A program made the translations under genes and the position numbers. Below are positions 59,801-64,000 of a DNA stretch of 64,000 nt, piece by piece (the stretch's first letter is position 1; every line of letters begins with the position of its first letter). The notes beneath the pieces are model-generated. The model was not told the origin of the DNA, made no database searches, and saw nothing but the letters and a program-made list of their open reading frames with translations. The stretch is from Acanthosepion pharaonis (lineage: Eukaryota > Mollusca > Cephalopoda > Sepiida > Sepiidae). The stretch lies in contig CAHIKZ030001202.1 in the NCBI GenBank assembly GCA_903632075.3, forward strand, positions 3,208,501 to 3,272,500, given 5' to 3'.

Positions 59801-60190
59801 CACACACGCACGAACACACACACGTATGTGTGTGTGTGTGATTTTTCCTAATGATAATTCACCAAATACAAGGCCCAAGTGTCACTCAAGGTGGAGGTTT
59901 ACAGAATGAGATTGTAAGGGATGGGGAAGGGGAAATAAGAGTATTAAAAGGACGAGAAGGATAGATATTGGTTGACGCTGAACTTAAATAAATCAAGATT
60001 GTGTGTGTGTACGCGCGTGCGTGTGTATGTGATTTTTTTTAATGATAGTTCACCTAAAACCAGGCCCAGGTGCCAATCAAGATAGTAGCTTACTGGGAGA
60101 GTTTATATGGGACCGGGAAGAAATAGAGTCTTATCCTAATCAGCATGATAGCTATCGGTTGACCCTGAACTTAAAGAAACCAAGGTTTTA
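59800..60190 (+). repeat. direct duplication, two units about 190 bp, each with (TG)n
   Basis: Unit 1 (about 59820-60000) and unit 2 (about 60001-60185) share '(tg)n...gattttt', 'taatgata.ttcacc', 'aggccca.gtg', 'atat(t/c)ggttgac.ctgaactt' and 'aa.caag'. They are diverged, so the duplication is old. Confidence 0.75.
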
Positions 60191-61101
60191 GTGGTCAGAA
60201 TTAGCGGTTCTGGGCAAGAAGCTGTATGAATGGAACTTTCTTCTTATCAAGGGAACCCGAAATGAATGCCCATAATTGTTTGAATGTCGGAACTGTTGTC
60301 AGTGCGTTAAATAGAAATCCCCGCCCAGTCTGATGCTTTCATTCTTCGCTAATGTACTTGGGTAAAACAATGCAGACTGGACTCTTTTGTGAAAAAATCT
60401 AGAATCTCTGTGAATTCAAATTCCTGTAGAAATCAACACAAAATATACACTTAACTTTCCTAGCAGTTATAGCCATCCATATTTTACAGATATTAAAGGA
60501 ATACATTATTAAGAGCCATTATCTGCAACATACTGACGGGATTGGCTGTTTACAAGAAGATTACATTTTATTCTTTCAGTGATTATTTTTTTAGCCAAGG
60601 TTTTTCCGTTTGTCTTTAAATATCCCATAAATTTCTTTAAATTTTTGTTTTTCTTAGAATTTCTCAGAATTTTGTTTTTTAATGTTCATTCTTGTAATAT
60701 TGTTACTTTTTTTTACTATTATGTCGCTATTTTCCCTTATAAAGGTTCAATCCGCTTATAAATGAGAATGAATATTTCACGTCTAAGCAATGATTTTGAA
60801 AAAGCATGTCAGATCTTGAAACGTAATTTTGTTGTCATACAAGAATATAAAAATCGAAGAAAAATCTTTTATTTTCAATTGATCCCTTAACAGGGGAGTA
60901 TAATATATCAAGAGAAAACGACATTGATAAAATATTTCAAATGTATTGCATAAAACATGATATTCCTGCGTATTTATTTTGCCCCAAAAGCAAAGCCTTT
61001 TAAAAAAAATAATAATGCATTCAATTTGGTTTAATATGTATTTATGCATTCATATCCTCTAAGTGAATCTAGTGTACTCTATTATATAGTATAGTCTAAA
61101 G

Positions 61102-61105
<4 letters not shown>
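60191..61105. other. AT-rich unassigned sequence
   Basis: Nothing recognised; frames at 60579-60761 and 60783-61049 lack known domains. Confidence 0.45.
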
Positions 61106-61158
<53 letters not shown>

Positions 61159-61197
61159 TCCAAAAGCGAACATTCTAACCAATCGGCCACGCACGCA

Positions 61198-61235
<38 letters not shown>

Positions 61236-61318
61236 GTTCTGAGCGAGCGTCTGCAATGGGGATTGGCTAGCCACCCGAGTGGGCAGATAATATATATATG
61301 TAAATATATATATATATG
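61106..61318. repeat. (TA)n tracts with unique spacers
   Basis: TA at 61107-61156, 61200-61233 and an interrupted tract at 61289-61318. The spacer 61157-61199 ('aaaagcgaacattctaacca') resembles the minus end of a tRNA-like head. Confidence 0.85.
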
Positions 61319-61726
61319 TTTTTGTGTGTACAAGCTTCATTAAAGACGACTGATCTTTTTACGTCTACATAAAATTTCAAAATAATGGAAGCACGGATAA
61401 TAAAAAATTAAAAAAAACAATGGCTGATTTTGCCTGGAAAATAAATAAAAAACATTTTCATAACTACACAGATAAATATCTATACGTTCAGTTAAAAATA
61501 AAAATTATCTATTAAGATGTTTATAGAATAATCGAAAGCGCTCAGATATACAGGACAAAGTTTTAAACATCTTATGTTCAGAAAAGTGAAAAAAAAAAAA
61601 AATGAATAAAATGCTTTAAGCTTAGTTCCTAGTCAGTTGTCTTTAACGAAACTTGTATAAAAGAAGGATTGCTTCCTAATACACAAAAATCCTAATATGC
61701 AATTATGCTGTTTTAATGTTAATATA
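61319..61726. other. AT-rich unassigned sequence
   Basis: Nothing recognised. Confidence 0.4.
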
Positions 61727-61772
61727 ATATCAACGTCGGACGTTTCGGTCTAGTAGACCATCTTCAGGACAT
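61727..61772 (-). ncRNA. hammerhead-ribozyme-like motif (candidate)
   Basis: Minus strand shows core CTGAAGA (61767-61761), helix II GGTCT/AGACC with a 3-nt loop (61759-61747), GAA (61746-61744), helix III ACGU/ACGU with loop CCG (61743-61733), U at 61732 as the H17 position, and helix I of 5 bp (61768-61772 with 61731-61727, one G-U). Order and geometry match a hammerhead with a very short helix III. The one departure is an extra U (61760) between the core and helix II. Hammerheads are known in Penelope-like elements. Activity cannot be judged from sequence. Confidence 0.4.
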
Positions 61773-61972
61773 ATTCATAAAACATAGTTAACATTAGTCT
61801 ATATTTAATTCAACATGAAAAGATGATGGACATAAGAGTAAGACTAATCAAAACAGACAGCTGACATTTTTCAAGATCAGCGTTCAGTTTCAATATGATC
61901 ACGTCGGCGTCACGTGGGCGTCACATGGGCGATGTTGTGAAAACGTATTCCTAAAGTATAGTGTTTTGAATG

Positions 61973-61975
<3 letters not shown>

Positions 61976-62011
<36 letters not shown>
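61976..62011. repeat. (TA)n microsatellite
   Basis: About 36 bp of TA near the left edge of the following TIR element. Confidence 0.95.
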
Positions 62012-62013
<2 letters not shown>

Positions 62014-62460
62014 TTATGAAGAATTTGGTAAACCGAATTGGTAAATCCAAGGAGGATGAAATCCTCGAACTCAATGTGAAGAACAAAGCTAATATTTAAT
62101 GAACAACAGACACTTTAAGGTACCATTACAATAATTTATTTCACCAAAATCCCTTTTAAAGGATTTCGGATCATCAGGTAACACTACCAACAATGAAATG
62201 GGAGGAAAAATGTGATTAGAAATTGATGGGTAGTGTAATTTTTGTAATTAAACAGGGAGGGGTGAAGGTGGCGGTTAAAGAGACAATACAAAATATAGTG
62301 AAGGTTAAATTTACATCTCTCTTAAATAAGCCTTAAATTGGGGTAGGACTTTGACCTAACCTTGACCTATTTTTTGTGGTAAAAGAAAAAGGGTTGATAT
62401 ATAGGAATAGTGAGAAAGGAAATAAAGTAAAGGGAAAAAGAAAGAAAAAGTGGAGAAAAG

Positions 62461-62923
62461 CAGACGTATCCAAAAGAGTTTTATTGCAAAGAGGAGGGGG
62501 AGTTCAGTAAATCAAAAGAGAAAAAAAGGGGAAAAAGGCCCAGACGTATTCAAAAAAAAAGGTTTTTATGGCAAAAGAGAGGGGGAAAGGAAGTGAATAA
62601 AAAAGAGAAAAGGGGAAAAAACCCCAGACGTATTCAAAAAAGGTTTTATGGCAAAAAAAGGGGAGAGGGAAGTGAATCGAAAAGAGAAAAAGGAAAAAAA
62701 AGGGAACGTATTCAAAAAAAAGGTTTTATGGCAAAGAGAGGGAGAAGGAAGTGAATCGAAAAGAAAAAGGAAAAAAGCCCAGACGTATTCAAAAAAAGGT
62801 TTTATGGCAAAGAGAGGGGAGAGGAAAGTGAATCGAAAAGAGAAAAAGGGGAAAAAAGACAGACATATCAAAAAGATTTTTTTATGGTAAAGAGGAGCGG
62901 GGAGACGGAAGTGAATCGAAAGA
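62461..62923 (+). repeat. purine-rich minisatellite, unit about 80 bp, 5-6 copies
   Basis: The unit is 'agacgtattcaaaaaa', 'ggttttatggcaaa', 'gagaggggagaggaagtgaa', 'tcgaaaagagaaaaaggg', 'gaaaaaagccc'. Almost all bases are purines apart from 'acgtattc' and 'ttttatg'. Frames on both strands are low-complexity Lys/Glu or Phe/Ser artefacts. It lies within the TIR element. Confidence 0.9.
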
Positions 62924-63708
62924 AGATGTAATTTTGTTTTAACAAAATTATGTAAAATAGATTACAATGTTTGATAGAAAATTGGGTGCCTAAACAATTT
63001 GGAAGATATTAAATTCAGTATTTAATTTTTAATTAACTAGTTTGGGATTTAGTACAAGTTAACTACTATTGTAATAAATATATTTATTTATCGAGAACAT
63101 ATTAAAGAAATATTTAAAATTGCAATAGTTCATTTACCCGACACATTGTGATTAACAATATAGGAAGAAAACTACGGTAACAATGAATTTATCTATATTA
63201 ATATCTAAAATAATTTGTGAATGCAATTTTTATTTATTGTTATATTGGTAAGTTTAATTAAGGTTTAGGTTTCATTATTTAATGGTATTAGAGGGTAATA
63301 TTAAAGATTTTGTTTTTTGTTATATATCTCTCACAAATCTATTTCTATAAATTTATACATACATACTCACATTAATAAGTACAAATACACACATAGACAC
63401 ACATGTAACAATATACACAAAATATAATTCATCTTCATACATAAATTATATATACATTTCATAATCATAATCTATATTTAAATATTTGAAATTTATTTAG
63501 ATTTAATTTTGATTCCATAGTTAAAGTTTAAATTCAGGTAATATTATTAAAGGAAATTTGCTAATATTGTTATTACTAGGTAAATAATGGTAAATTTAAA
63601 TTTAAATTATCATTTTTAAAAAGAAAACCCCTTCAGAAGATAAAAATATATTCAACAAATGTTGGTGAAATAAATTATTGTAATGGTACCTTAAAGTGTC
63701 TGTTGTTC

Positions 63709-63710
<2 letters not shown>

Positions 63711-63781
<71 letters not shown>
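63711..63781. repeat. (TA)n microsatellite inside the right TIR
   Basis: About 70 bp of TA located where the left arm has only 'aagctaatattta', showing expansion after the element formed. Confidence 0.95.
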
Positions 63782-63783
<2 letters not shown>

Positions 63784-63806
63784 ATCTTCAACCCTCATTG
63801 AGTGTG

Positions 63807-64000
63807 AAAATGGTAATCACTATTCAGCGCTGATTTCTATGGCCACATTGTCTATATCTATGTAATGCTATGTAGTAAAGTTTGATAAGGAAACAAGAGA
63901 ATTTTTCATTCGTAAAATAATTGCTTATTCACTTCAGGACCCTATAAAATATGTGATGACCAATCATGGCTATTTTGCTTCCAGCCTTTCTTCGAACGTT
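63807..64000. other. unassigned sequence
   Basis: Nothing recognised. Confidence 0.3.

Larger units (their letters stand above)
62072..63806. mobile_element. TIR element, about 1.7 kb, with perfect 49-bp arms
   Basis: 62099-62147 is the exact reverse complement of 63662-63710 (49 of 49 bases, by eye). Outside this the arms continue imperfectly ('actcaatg...ttgaag'-type blocks at about 62070 and 63800), with a TA tract of about 70 bp grown inside the right arm. Inside, 'ggatttcggatcatcagg' (minus CCTGATGATCCGAAATCC) follows the left arm. There is no transposase; the interior is AT-rich with a purine-rich minisatellite. Either a non-autonomous DNA element or two inverted ends of a Penelope-like element. 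Confidence 0.8.

Noticed and set aside
62566..62890. Lys/Glu-rich or Phe/Ser-rich proteins
   Set aside because: These are opposite-strand readings of the purine-rich minisatellite.

Overview
This window looks like repeat-dense intergenic or intronic DNA from an animal, most likely a lophotrochozoan and plausibly a coleoid cephalopod such as an octopus. The evidence is AT-rich DNA with very many long (TA)n, (CA)n and (TC)n tracts, tRNA- and 5S-derived SINEs, Penelope-like, RTE-like and Jockey-like retroelement fragments, Tc1/mariner elements, and no recognisable host exon. The taxon is an inference from repeat content. I found no intact protein-coding gene; every recognisable coding stretch is a decayed fragment of a mobile element.

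Layout. 1-6.6 kb holds microsatellites, hairpin-forming interspersed repeats, SINEs (1.4, 2.8, 2.9 kb), a retroelement protein fragment (3.7-4.1 kb) and a short minus-strand array (4.35-4.81 kb) that I call satellite family C. 6.85-20.26 kb is one uninterrupted GC-rich satellite array (family A, roughly 55-57 units of about 235 bp) whose unit is a string of hairpins. 20.3-31 kb holds palindromic elements, RTE-like 3' tails, a LINE C-terminal fragment, a GIY-YIG-type retroelement fragment and SINEs. 31-45 kb holds more SINEs, a mariner remnant inside a 36-bp minisatellite, a TIR foldback element, an endonuclease-type retroelement end, a Jockey-like RT pseudogene and a Penelope-like C-terminal region. 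45-53 kb is AT-rich and mostly unassigned, with a 42-bp palindromic minisatellite at 50.6-51.6 kb. 53.66-54.97 kb is a Tc1/mariner copy with both ends. 55-64 kb holds palindromic elements, an inverted pair of SINEs, a tRNA-Ser-like relic, a second plus-strand hairpin satellite (family B, 57.86-58.77 kb), a 5S-headed SINE, a hammerhead-like motif and a TIR element with perfect 49-bp arms enclosing a purine-rich minisatellite.

The most interesting signal is the three related satellite families A, B and C. They share the same order of conserved blocks, but the stem sequences differ between families while each stays self-complementary. Compensatory changes also occur between units inside the big array. 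This is the signature of a structure kept at the RNA or single-stranded DNA level, not of a passive satellite. A second theme is that (TA)n tracts repeatedly sit at or inside the ends of mobile elements. A third is a composite SINE joining a 5S rRNA-like head to a tRNA-like promoter.
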